Made by a program: the position numbers and the translations under genes. A stretch of DNA of 38,473 nucleotides from Alphaproteobacteria bacterium (GTDB lineage Bacteria > Pseudomonadota > Alphaproteobacteria > SHVZ01), in assembly GCA_016869375.1 (NCBI GenBank), contig VGEH01000027.1, positions 1-38,473 on the forward strand. The letters run 5' to 3'. Positions 23,391 through 30,783 of this stretch are shown here, piece after piece. Under the pieces are notes generated by a model. The model worked only from the letters and a program-made list of their open reading frames with translations, searched no databases and was not told where the DNA came from. The number at the start of each line of letters is the position of its first letter. Position 1 is the first letter of the stretch.

Positions 23391-23443
23391 CAGCGGCGGC
23401 GGCGGCTCCGCGCGGAGGCGGGCGGCAGCGGATCGAGAATCAT
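23390..23443 (-). CDS. Possible 17-residue leader peptide translationally coupled to the helicase
   Basis: The ORF reads MILDPLPPASARSRRRR and stops in TGATG, whose ATG is the helicase start. Its own ATG has GAGG four bases upstream, whereas the helicase ATG has none nearby, so coupling is plausible. The start sits in a near-palindrome (GAGAATCATGATCCTC). Small size means chance is a real alternative. Confidence 0.3.
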   Translation of the reverse strand: MILDPLPPASARSRRRR

Positions 23444-23469
23444 GATCCTCAACCCTACCACGCCGCGCT

Positions 23470-23946
23470 CTATCGAATCCGCTTCGCCGCTTGCCAACCT
23501 GTGTAAGCGAAGAAGATCAGCACCAGGCCCTGCACAGCGGCGAAAGGCGGCTCGTTGCCGTTCGGCGCCAGCTCCTTGAGCTGGGGAAACTTGAGGAAGG
23601 ACTGCACCACCAGCACGAAGGTATTGAGATAGAGCGAAACCACCGCACCGAAGACGTAGCGCTTTCGCCACTTCCCCTCGAGATCGAAGCGATAGAAAGC
23701 AAGGAGCGTCGGGATCAGCACCAGCGTGGCGACGATGCCGGTACCGATCGCCGGCGTGAACTCCTTGAACGGAAACAGGAAGCCTGTGAGGCTCGTCAGC
23801 AGCGTGGTGATCAGGAAGACGTGGTTCCACAAGCCTTCCGGCCGATCGCCCCGCAGCAGCGAGGCAAGAACGGCAAAGCCGGAAAAGATGCCGACGAAAC
23901 TCAAAGCGACATGAAACAGCCCGAAAGCCGCGGAACCCAAGATCAT
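23470..23946 (-). CDS. Small integral membrane protein of unknown function
   Basis: The 158-residue protein has four clear hydrophobic helices (for example ILGSAAFGLFHVALSFVGIF and GIVATLVLIPTLLAFY), joined by short charged loops, and ends in WQAAKRIR. No family was recognised. The ATG at 23946 follows a GGGGG ribosome-binding site. The 641-residue ORF of the track extends back through mlrC antisense and is not coding there. It is divergent from the MlrC peptidase gene, and the shared 87-bp region holds an 8-bp palindrome. It stops 26 bases before the leader/helicase region on the same strand. Confidence 0.7.
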   Translation of the reverse strand: MILGSAAFGLFHVALSFVGIFSGFAVLASLLRGDRPEGLWNHVFLITTLLTSLTGFLFPFKEFTPAIGTGIVATLVLIPTLLAFYRFDLEGKWRKRYVFGAVVSLYLNTFVLVVQSFLKFPQLKELAPNGNEPPFAAVQGLVLIFFAYTGWQAAKRIR

Positions 23947-23973
23947 CGAAAGCCCCCTTACTCGGATACCGCA

Positions 23974-23994
23974 ACACGCCATACTTTGGCGTGT
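23974..23994. promoter_or_regulatory. Palindrome in the divergent region before mlrC (putative operator)
   Basis: ACACGCCA (23974-23981) and TGGCGTGT (23987-23994) are perfect 8-bp arms around TACTT, midway between two divergent start codons. A repressor site is the simplest reading. A GCTAGCGC box at 24013-24020 may be the -10 of mlrC. Confidence 0.4.
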
Positions 23995-24033
23995 GCGTCT
24001 ATCGTGCCTTAGGCTAGCGCAGGGGACCGGATC

Positions 24034-25527
24034 ATGAGCTTCACCGTCTTCGCCGCATCCGTGATGCACGAGACGCATACCTTCTCGATCACGCCGACGA
24101 CGCTGGCGAGCTTCAAGGCCTACCAGTACCTGCAGGGAGCGGCGATTCCGAAGGCGATGCGCGGCACGCGCTCGGAATGGGGCGCGGTCTTCGATCTCGC
24201 CGACGAATTCGAATGGAAGATGATCCATCCGCTGTCGGCGATCGCGCAGCCTTCCGGCAAGGTCGCGGCCGATGCCTTCGCGCAGATGCTCGACCTCATC
24301 GAGAGCGGGCTGAAGGCGGCGCTGCCGGTCGACGGCGTGCTGCTGCCCCTGCACGGCTCGATGGTCGCCGAGAGCCATGACGATGCCGAGGGCGAGATCC
24401 TGAAGCGCGTCCGCGCGCTGGTCGGCCCCGACGTGCCGATCGCCGTCAGCCTCGACCTCCACGCCAACGCGACCGAGGAGATGGCGGCGCTCGCCGACAT
24501 CATCACCACCTATCGCACGACGCCGCACACCGACATGTACGAGGCGGCGGAGCGCGCCGGGCGATTGCTCCAGCGGGCGATGAGGAAGGAGATCCGGCCA
24601 AGCGTCACCCTCGCCAACCGCCCCGTGCTTTCCGGCCTCGACCGCGGCCGCACCATTGCCGGTCACGGTCCGATGATCGACATTTTGCAGATGGTGAAAC
24701 AGGCGGAGGCCGAGGAGCCGGGCGTGCTCGAGATCGGCGTGAACGCCGGCTATGCGTGGAGCGACGTGCCTTTCACCGGTCCGACCGTGCTCGTCACCGG
24801 CGACGGGAGGAAGCCCGCGTACAAGGACGTCGCCGAGCGCCTTGCCGAGCACATCTGGACGACCAGGGGCAAGGACACCGTCCACCTGATCTCGATGGAA
24901 GAGACGATCCGCATCGCCGCGGAGAAGCGGCCCGCGGGTGCGGGGCCGCTGCTGATCGGCGATTACACCGACAATCCCGGCGGCGGCGGCCATGGCGACG
25001 GCACCAACCTGATCCGGGCGCTGATCGCCGCCGGCATCGAGGACGTCGTCGTCGGCACCATGGCCGATCCGCAATCCGCTCAGATCGGGCTCAATGCCGG
25101 CGTGGGCGCTATGGTCACCATCGATCTCGGCGGCAAGATCGATCCGCGCTTCGGCGGCACGCCGATCCGGCTGACCGGCAAGGTCGCGGCGGTCTCGGAC
25201 GGGATCTATGTGCGAAAGGGCAAGTTCGCCACCGGCACCACCGGCACGATGGGGCCGAGCTTCCTGCTCGACATGGGCAGGATCCGCATCATCGTCGCCA
25301 CGCATCGCACGCAGATCGACGATCGCCAGCAGTTCCGCATCTACGGCGTCGAGCCGGAAAAGGCGAACATCCTCGCCTGCAAGGCCATGAACCATTTCCG
25401 CGCCGATTTCGAGCCGATGTCGCGGAAGCTGATCTATGTGGATTCGGGCGGCATCTGCTCGCTCGATTACAAGCAGTTCCCGTGGACGAAGCTCCGGCGG
25501 CCGATCTGGCCGCTGGATCTCGCCTAG
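24034..25527 (+). CDS. M81-family metallopeptidase (MlrC/microcystinase C-like)
   Basis: The 497-residue protein matches the M81/DUF1485 family. It starts FAASVMHETHTFS, and LLPLHGSMVAESHDDAEGE and VSLDLHANATEEM carry the expected metal-ligand His and Asp residues. The C-terminal MlrC domain includes YTDNPGGGGHGDGTNLIRAL. Despite the name, most members outside sphingomonads are not microcystin degraders and their peptide or amide substrates are unknown. The ATG at 24034 has GGGGA upstream. It overlaps the convergent response regulator at the stop codons. No linked transporter is next to it. Confidence 0.88.
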   Translation: MSFTVFAASVMHETHTFSITPTTLASFKAYQYLQGAAIPKAMRGTRSEWGAVFDLADEFEWKMIHPLSAIAQPSGKVAADAFAQMLDLIESGLKAALPVDGVLLPLHGSMVAESHDDAEGEILKRVRALVGPDVPIAVSLDLHANATEEMAALADIITTYRTTPHTDMYEAAERAGRLLQRAMRKEIRPSVTLANRPVLSGLDRGRTIAGHGPMIDILQMVKQAEAEEPGVLEIGVNAGYAWSDVPFTGPTVLVTGDGRKPAYKDVAERLAEHIWTTRGKDTVHLISMEETIRIAAEKRPAGAGPLLIGDYTDNPGGGGHGDGTNLIRALIAAGIEDVVVGTMADPQSAQIGLNAGVGAMVTIDLGGKIDPRFGGTPIRLTGKVAAVSDGIYVRKGKFATGTTGTMGPSFLLDMGRIRIIVATHRTQIDDRQQFRIYGVEPEKANILACKAMNHFRADFEPMSRKLIYVDSGGICSLDYKQFPWTKLRRPIWPLDLA

Positions 25528-25940
25528 GCCGGGTTCTTGCGGAGAGCGGTATCCAACCTCGCGATCAAGACCGGGATGGAGATCGGCTTGACCAGGATGC
25601 CGCTCGCTCCCGCCAGCCGCGCCGCGCCCACCGCCTCGCGCGTGGCGACGCCAGTGATGACGATGACCGGTATCCGACTCACCCTCTCGTCCTTGTAGCC
25701 GCGGATGATCTTGAGGAAGGTGATGCCGTCGACGGGCTGCATCTGGATGTCGCAGAGAATGACATCAGGCCGCTGCTCGTCGACGAGCCTGAGGGCCTCG
25801 TCGCCATTCGTCGCTTCGACGATCTTTGCACCCCGATAGGAAGCGAGGCCCGCGATGATGAGATGGCGGGTCGATGCCTGATCATCGACGACAAGAATGG
25901 TGGGAGGCGGAGATTCCGCCGCCTCCGACTCTGGACTCAT
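25524..25940 (-). CDS. Single-domain response regulator (CheY/DivK-like)
   Basis: The 138-residue protein is essentially one receiver domain: acidic pocket in ILVVDDQ, phospho-acceptor Asp in VILCDIQMQPVDG, Thr in VIVITG and Lys in GILVKPIS. There is no output domain, so it works by protein contact. ATG 25940 is preferred because the longer ORF-track start would reach into the kinase gene and adds unstructured residues. The gene sits 31 bases after the histidine kinase stop and is its likely partner. Confidence 0.85.
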   Translation of the reverse strand: MSPESEAAESPPPTILVVDDQASTRHLIIAGLASYRGAKIVEATNGDEALRLVDEQRPDVILCDIQMQPVDGITFLKIIRGYKDERVSRIPVIVITGVATREAVGAARLAGASGILVKPISIPVLIARLDTALRKNPA

Positions 25941-25971
25941 CGTCGCGACTCTGTGCTCCGGAGGACCACGC

Positions 25972-27162
25972 TCAGGCCGCTTCGGAGAGCTCGCGCGGGA
26001 GGAGCACGGTGACGACGGTGCCACCGCCCGGCCGCGTCACGATCTCGAGCTGACCGCCCAGCCGCTCGACGAGGGACCGCGTCAGCGGCAGGCCTAGGCC
26101 CGCGCCTTGCGGCCGCCCGTCGATCGGACGGCCGACCTGCCCGAACGGCTTGAGCGCGGTCGGGACATCGTCCGGCGCCATGCCGATGCCGGTATCGCGG
26201 ATGACCAGGATCATCGCACCGCGAAGCCGGTCGACGCGCGCCTTCAGCTTCACGCGGCCGCCCGAGGGTGTGAACTTGATCGCGTTGGTCGCGAGGTTGA
26301 GCACGATCTGCAGAAGCTTGGAGCCGTCGGTTCGAAGCTCCGGGAAATTCGGCTCGACCTCGACCTTGAGACGGACGCCGCTGTCGCCGGCGAGGTCGCG
26401 CACCATCGCGATCGCCTGGTCGAAGATGTCGCCGACGGAAACGGTCTCGGCGGCGATCGGTTCGGCGGCACCGGCCTCGGCCTTGGCGAGCGCCAGCGCG
26501 TCTTCGCAGACCCGCGCCAGATGGGTCGCGGAGCGGTGGATATCCGCGGCATAGCCGGGATAGCGCGGATCGCCGAGTGGGCCGAAATGCTGGGCTTTGA
26601 GGATCTCCGAGAATCCCATGATCGCGTTCAGGGGCGTGCGGATCTCATGCGCGAGATAGGCCGCGACCTCGGCATCGCTGCGCTGCTGCGCCTGGTTGCG
26701 CGCCTCGAGCGCGGCGAAGCGCTCCTCGGCCTCGCGCAGAAGCGCGCGCGCTTCGTTGAGCTTGCGGGCGGCAACGACGGCGCGATGCCAGGAGGCGTGC
26801 CAGCGCGACAGCCCGATCACCCGGTCCTTGAGCTCGCCTGCCTCGTGGGGAATGCGGACCGCATCGCCGATTGACAGCGCCACCGGCCGATGGGCCGGAT
26901 TGTCGTAGAGCGCGAGCGCCGCCGGCCGCTGTTCGTCGGGAAGGCGGGACCAGGCGATCAGCATCGATAGCGCCGCGGAACCGCCCGTGGACAGGTCGAG
27001 CACCACCAAGTCGCTCGCGCGCACCTTGCCGGATTCCAGAGGCTCCGCCGTCACGCGAAGCTCGGTCCCGGCGAGCAGCGGCTCGAGCTCGCGCGCCAGG
27101 GACGGCGCCCCGAGGACCAGCACCCGCGGCTCGGCCGCTGGAGGTGGCAAGGTGGAACTCAT
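25972..27162 (-). CDS. Cytoplasmic histidine kinase, DivJ/PleC-like HisKA
   Basis: The 396-residue kinase lacks membrane segments. Residues about 12-115 look like a degenerate receiver or sensor module, followed by a coiled coil (about 128-162). The HisKA domain has phospho-acceptor His172 in AYLAHEIRTPLNAIMGFSEIL and the FGPLGDPRYPGYAADIHRS stretch typical of alphaproteobacterial cell-cycle kinases. The ATPase domain has LNLATNAIKFTPSGG, DTGIGM and QGAGLGLPLTRSL. A CtrA-type box lies 26-40 bases upstream of the start codon. It forms a two-gene unit with the single-domain regulator downstream. Confidence 0.88.
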   Translation of the reverse strand: MSSTLPPPAAEPRVLVLGAPSLARELEPLLAGTELRVTAEPLESGKVRASDLVVLDLSTGGSAALSMLIAWSRLPDEQRPAALALYDNPAHRPVALSIGDAVRIPHEAGELKDRVIGLSRWHASWHRAVVAARKLNEARALLREAEERFAALEARNQAQQRSDAEVAAYLAHEIRTPLNAIMGFSEILKAQHFGPLGDPRYPGYAADIHRSATHLARVCEDALALAKAEAGAAEPIAAETVSVGDIFDQAIAMVRDLAGDSGVRLKVEVEPNFPELRTDGSKLLQIVLNLATNAIKFTPSGGRVKLKARVDRLRGAMILVIRDTGIGMAPDDVPTALKPFGQVGRPIDGRPQGAGLGLPLTRSLVERLGGQLEIVTRPGGGTVVTVLLPRELSEAA

Positions 27163-27187
27163 GCCCGATAGGAAACCATGGAAAGCC

Positions 27188-27202
27188 TTAAGCAGGCGTT
27201 AA
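27188..27202. promoter_or_regulatory. CtrA-type box upstream of the histidine kinase
   Basis: TTAA-GCAGGCG-TTAA matches the CtrA spacing TTAA-N7-TTAA. It lies 26-40 bases before the kinase start, where a bound regulator would touch the promoter. In DNA this GC-rich such a match is unexpected by chance (roughly 0.03 per window by a base-composition estimate). Confidence 0.55.
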
Positions 27203-27211
27203 AAGCCCGAC

Positions 27212-29068
27212 CTACGATCCTAGCGTGCGCTCGACATAGGCAGTCAGTTGCCCAAGACAAGCTTCGAGGCTGTTCGCGGCCGTGTCGACGACCAGCTCCG
27301 GCGATGCCGGCGCCTCGTAAGGTGCTGAGATGCCGGTGAATTCCGGAATCAGACCGGCCCTGGCCTTCTTGTAGTGGCCCTTGGGGTCGCGCTGCTCGCA
27401 GGTGGCGAGGTCGGCCTTCACATGGATCTCGTGAAACAACTCCGGGGCAATCTTGCGAGCGCCGTCGCGGTCCTCGCGATAGGGCGAGATGAAGGCCGTG
27501 ATGACGATCATCCCGGCACGGGCGAACAGCGCCGCGACCTCGCCGATGCGGCGGATGTTTTCGGTGCGGTCCTCCGGCGAGAAGCCGAGATCGGCAGAGA
27601 GCCCGTGGCGGATGTTGTCGCCGTCGAGCACCGTCACATGCCAGCCCTTGCGGAAAAGATGCTGCTCGAGCTCAACCGCGAGCGTCGACTTGCCGGCGCC
27701 AGAGAGACCGGTGAGCCAGAGGATACCGCTCTTGTGCCCGTTGGCCTGCCAACGTTCGGCAAGAGCGACGCGGCCCTCCTCGCGCTTGATGTTGGTCGAC
27801 TTGATGCCTTCGCGCCGGACGCGCGCATGACTGTCGAGCGCAACGGTCCCGCCCCCGGCGACGTCGTATGCGTCGACCAGCACGAAACGACCGGTGCGCG
27901 GCAAGACCTTGGAATCGTCGACCGCGAGCGTCGCACGCGTGCGCAGCACGATCTCGGCGATGTCGCCGGCGACCACCGCCTCGGCCGAGCGGCTGGCGAG
28001 ATCGGCGGTGTCGATCACGCGCTCGATCGTCTGCACCTCGACCTGATGCTCGGCGGTCGCCAGCTTCAGCTTGTAGCGCTTGCCGCGCAGCAGCGGCTCG
28101 CGGCCGAGCCAGACGATGCGGACGCGGAGGCTGTTGGTCTCGGCCGGCGCCGAGCCCTCGTGATGGCCGATCTGGCCGCGCTCGACGAAGATCTGGTCGT
28201 CGAGCGTGACGCCGATAGAGCGCCCCGCCTCGGCCTCGCTCGGCTTCGCGTTCTCCGGCCATGCCTCGATCGAGGCGATGCGCGCCTTGCGCCCACCGGG
28301 CGCAAAGGCCAGCGTATCGCCGACCTTGAGCCGCCCGCTCTCGATGCGCCCGGCGATGATGCGGCGTTCGTCGAATTTGTAGACATCCTGGATCGGAAAG
28401 CGGAGCGGCTGGTCGACGGGTGACGGCAGCGGCTGGAAGCCGTCGATCGTCTCGACCAGCGTCGGCCCGCGATACCAAACCATCGCTTCGGAGCGCCCCA
28501 CGATGTTGTCGCCTTCGCGCCCCGAAACCGGGATCACCGCCTTCGGCGCGATGCCGAGCGAACCGAGATAGGCCTCGATCGCATGCGCGACCTCGGTGAA
28601 GCGCGCGCGGTCGTAGCCGACCAGGTCCATCTTGTTAACGGCGACGACGATCTGAGTGAGCCCCAGCAGGCCGAGAAGAAAGGCATGCCGGCGCGACTGC
28701 TCGCGCACGCCCTCCTTCGCATCGACAACGAGCAACGCGCCATCCGCGGCAGCCGCGCCCGTCACCATGTTGCGCAGGAACTCCTTGTGGCCCGGCGCGT
28801 CGACCAGCGTGTAGCCGCGCTTCTTCGTCTTCAGCCAGACCTGCGTGGTGTCGATGGTGATGCCCTGGTCGCGCTCGGCCTGGAAGGCATCGAGCAGGAA
28901 GGCCCATTCGAAGGGCATGCCACGCTTGGCCGAGGAGGCGCGGATCGCTTCCAGCTTGCCCTCGGGCAACGAGCCGGTGTCGTGAACCAGGCGGCCGACC
29001 AACGTCGACTTGCCGTGATCGACATGGCCGGCGAGCGCGACGCGAAGAGGAGAGGTGGGCTCCGCCAT
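27212..29068 (-). CDS. cysN/cysC: Bifunctional sulfate adenylyltransferase subunit 1 / APS kinase (CysNC)
   Basis: The 618-residue fusion has two parts. Residues 1 to about 430 are the CysN GTPase: GHVDHGKST (14-22), DAPGHKEF and NKMDLV, plus EF-Tu-like beta barrels. Residues about 431-618 are APS kinase: P-loop GLSGAGKST (454-462), DGDNIRHGL and the ISPYREDR segment. It drives ATP sulfurylase by GTP hydrolysis and then phosphorylates APS to PAPS. ATG 29068 overlaps the cysD stop by one base (TGATG); the ORF-track N-terminus lies in cysD. PAPS reductase (cysH) and sulfite reductase genes are not in the window. Confidence 0.93.
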   Translation of the reverse strand: MAEPTSPLRVALAGHVDHGKSTLVGRLVHDTGSLPEGKLEAIRASSAKRGMPFEWAFLLDAFQAERDQGITIDTTQVWLKTKKRGYTLVDAPGHKEFLRNMVTGAAAADGALLVVDAKEGVREQSRRHAFLLGLLGLTQIVVAVNKMDLVGYDRARFTEVAHAIEAYLGSLGIAPKAVIPVSGREGDNIVGRSEAMVWYRGPTLVETIDGFQPLPSPVDQPLRFPIQDVYKFDERRIIAGRIESGRLKVGDTLAFAPGGRKARIASIEAWPENAKPSEAEAGRSIGVTLDDQIFVERGQIGHHEGSAPAETNSLRVRIVWLGREPLLRGKRYKLKLATAEHQVEVQTIERVIDTADLASRSAEAVVAGDIAEIVLRTRATLAVDDSKVLPRTGRFVLVDAYDVAGGGTVALDSHARVRREGIKSTNIKREEGRVALAERWQANGHKSGILWLTGLSGAGKSTLAVELEQHLFRKGWHVTVLDGDNIRHGLSADLGFSPEDRTENIRRIGEVAALFARAGMIVITAFISPYREDRDGARKIAPELFHEIHVKADLATCEQRDPKGHYKKARAGLIPEFTGISAPYEAPASPELVVDTAANSLEACLGQLTAYVERTLGS

Positions 29069-29928
29069 CACATGTAGCCCGCGACGCGAAGGCGCTCGAA
29101 GGAGTCTTCGGCCTCGTGATCCATCGCACGGCCGGCGCGCTCCGGCGTCCGCGTCGCCTCGAGCTCGGCGATGATCTCGTCGAGATTGGACGCGTTGCTG
29201 GTCATCGGATGGGTGATGTCCTGGTCGCCGAGCGAGCGATAGCGCTTCCCGCCCTTGGCGAAGTAGAGCTCGACGACCGGGATCTTCTCGCGGCGGATGT
29301 AGCGCCAGACATCGAGCTCCGTCCAATGCAGCAGCGGGTGCACGCGGATATGCGTTCCCGGCGCGAATTCGGTCTTGAACTGGTCCCAGAGCTCGGGCGG
29401 CTGCTCGCGCACATCCCATTCTGCGTTCTCGCCGCGCGGGCTGAAATAGCGCTCCTTCGCCCTTGTCGCATCTTCGTCACGGCGGATGCCGGCGATGACC
29501 GCCTTCAGCTTCAGGCGCTGCACGAGGTTCTTCAGCGCGTAGGTCTTGCGCGCCGAAGAACGCGCCGCCGGCGGCAAAGTCGGGTCCATTTCCTCGACCG
29601 GCGGGCAGGGTTCCTGGTTGAGATTCAGGCCCCATTCCGCCGCATATCGGTCACGGAACGCGTACATCTCGGGAAACTTTTTACCAGTGTCGCAGAACAA
29701 CGCCGGGAACGGCACCCGCCCGAAGAAAGCCTTCCGGCAGAGCCAGACCATGACGTTGGAATCCTTGCCCAGCGACCAGAGGAGACCGAGCGGATCCAGT
29801 TTGTTGAAGGCTTCGCGGAGTATGTAGACGCTCTGAGCCTCGAGCGCGTCGAGATGATCCATGAGGCGCTTGTTAAGCCAGCCCCGCCTTTGTGTCGAGC
29901 CCCCGAAATTCGCCGCCGCCTCCGCCAA
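29068..29928 (-). CDS. cysD: Sulfate adenylyltransferase subunit 2 (CysD)
   Basis: This PP-loop ATP pyrophosphatase family protein activates sulfate with ATP to form APS. The SLGKDSNVM loop and FCDTGKKFPEMYAFRD are present, as are IAGIRRDEDATRAKERYFSPR and HPLLHWTELDVWRYI. The middle and C-terminus (GDQDITHPMTSNASNLDEI) differ from enterobacterial CysD, so it is a divergent branch. The ORF-track start is a TTG at 29928. The ATG at 29862 (MDHLDALEAQSVYILREAF) aligns with known CysD N-termini and is equally or more likely, giving 264 residues. The stop overlaps the cysNC start. Confidence 0.88.
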   Translation of the reverse strand: MAEAAANFGGSTQRRGWLNKRLMDHLDALEAQSVYILREAFNKLDPLGLLWSLGKDSNVMVWLCRKAFFGRVPFPALFCDTGKKFPEMYAFRDRYAAEWGLNLNQEPCPPVEEMDPTLPPAARSSARKTYALKNLVQRLKLKAVIAGIRRDEDATRAKERYFSPRGENAEWDVREQPPELWDQFKTEFAPGTHIRVHPLLHWTELDVWRYIRREKIPVVELYFAKGGKRYRSLGDQDITHPMTSNASNLDEIIAELEATRTPERAGRAMDHEAEDSFERLRVAGYM

Positions 29929-29946
29929 GCCTTTGAAAGTCCTTGT

Positions 29947-29999
29947 CTTGATCTAGGCCGGCCGGCTTCCTAAATAGGTAGTCCCGGCGGTGCCTATTT
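29947..29999 (+). promoter_or_regulatory. Candidate heat-shock promoter and overlapping palindrome before hsp20
   Basis: CTTGAT (29947-29952), 16 bases, then CCTAAATAGG (29969-29978) resembles an alphaproteobacterial sigma-32 promoter. The -10 lies on the left arm of AAATAGGTA/TGCCTATTT (29972-29980, 29991-29999), so a repressor could act there. If transcription starts further upstream, the same repeat would instead be an extra RNA hairpin. Confidence 0.4.
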
Positions 30000-30014
30000 C
30001 AGGGCCGCAGGAAT

Positions 30015-30063
30015 GGGGCGCCCGGTCGGGCGTCCCGGCACTCGCTCAAAGGAGGAGGCCGTG
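30015..30063 (+). promoter_or_regulatory. ROSE-like RNA thermometer in the hsp20 leader
   Basis: A GC hairpin, GGGGCGCCC/GGGCGTCCC (30015-30023, 30028-30036) with a GGTC loop, precedes the key hairpin. There CTC-G-CTC (30041-30047) pairs with GAGGAG (30052-30057), the Shine-Dalgarno of the GTG at 30061. The loop is AAAG, and G30044 bulges opposite the duplex. The 5' strand contains TCGCT, matching the ROSE signature UYGCU with its crucial bulged G. Melting on heating would free the ribosome-binding site. ROSE elements control small heat-shock genes in rhizobia. Confidence 0.65.
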
Positions 30064-30519
30064 AGTCGTATGCCGCTCTTCAACAGCCCGTTCCTGCTCG
30101 GTTTCGACCATTTTGAGCGGGCCGTCGACCGAATCGCCAAGATGTCGGCCGAAGGCTACCCGCCCTACAACATCGAACAGCTCGGCGAGAACCGGATTCG
30201 CATCACGTTGGCCGTGGCCGGCTTCGCGGACCGCGACCTGCAGATCCAGGTCGAGAACAACCAGCTGACAGTGCGCGGGCGCCAGGAGGACGCGGGCGAT
30301 CGCGTCTACCTGCATCGCGGCATCGCGGCTCGCCAGTTCCAGCGGAGCTTTGTTCTGGCCGAAGGCATTGAGGTCACGGGGGCCGAGCTCGACAACGGGC
30401 TTCTCCATGTCGACCTCGTTCGGCCAGAGCAGGAGAGTCGGGTGCGGAACGTGGAGATCAAGACGAGCAAGTCCGGCAGCCGGACGATCGACAGCAGGAC
30501 CTCGCAGGCGAAGTCCTGA
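30061..30519 (+). CDS. Small heat-shock protein, Hsp20/alpha-crystallin family
   Basis: The 152-residue ATP-independent holdase has an alpha-crystallin domain covering about residues 33-135. It includes the NRIRITLAVAGFADRDLQI strand pair and the GLLHVDL motif near the end. The N-terminus MPLFNSPFLLGFDHFERAVDRI is the class A rhizobial Hsp20/IbpA type. The start chosen is GTG 30061, spaced correctly behind AAAGGAGGAGG; the ORF-track start at 30013 lies within the leader hairpins. It is followed by the DUF1150 gene 41 bases downstream. Expression is probably heat-controlled at the mRNA level by the hairpin upstream. Confidence 0.9.
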   Translation: MSRMPLFNSPFLLGFDHFERAVDRIAKMSAEGYPPYNIEQLGENRIRITLAVAGFADRDLQIQVENNQLTVRGRQEDAGDRVYLHRGIAARQFQRSFVLAEGIEVTGAELDNGLLHVDLVRPEQESRVRNVEIKTSKSGSRTIDSRTSQAKS

Positions 30520-30560
30520 TGACCGGGTGCCATGGAAGGACCCGGAGAAGGAGCTCAGAG

Positions 30561-30776
30561 ATGACCGAGAACGAGAACTACAGCCCGATGAACGCCAACG
30601 ACCTGGCGCGGCTGGGCATGAACTTCGTCGCCTATGTGAAGCCGATCGTCGTCGAGGACGAGATGCGCTTCGCCATATGCGCCGCCGACGGCACGCAGAT
30701 GGGCCTCGCGCCGAATCGCGAGATCGCGTTCGCCGCCATCCGCCAGCACGAGCTGGAGCCGCTCAGCGTCCACTGA
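30561..30776 (+). CDS. DUF1150 family small protein
   Basis: The 71-residue protein contains LARLGMNFVAYVKPI and a C-terminal IRQHELEPLSVH, typical of DUF1150, a family of unknown function regularly placed after hsp20 in alphaproteobacteria. ATG 30561 follows GGAG; the ORF-track start overlaps the hsp20 stop. Co-transcription with hsp20 suggests a heat-shock link. It converges on the histidine kinase gene with only 7 bases between stops. Confidence 0.85.
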   Translation: MTENENYSPMNANDLARLGMNFVAYVKPIVVEDEMRFAICAADGTQMGLAPNREIAFAAIRQHELEPLSVH

Positions 30777-30783
30777 GCCGAAA

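Noticed and set aside
23470-25395. 641-residue minus-strand ORF as one protein
   Set aside because: Only the last 158 residues look like a real membrane protein; the rest is antisense to mlrC with shadow-type composition.
29951-29976. A second sigma-E-like promoter (TGATCT) before hsp20
   Set aside because: The spacer is 16 and the -35 has a mismatch; a heat-shock promoter explains the same bases better.
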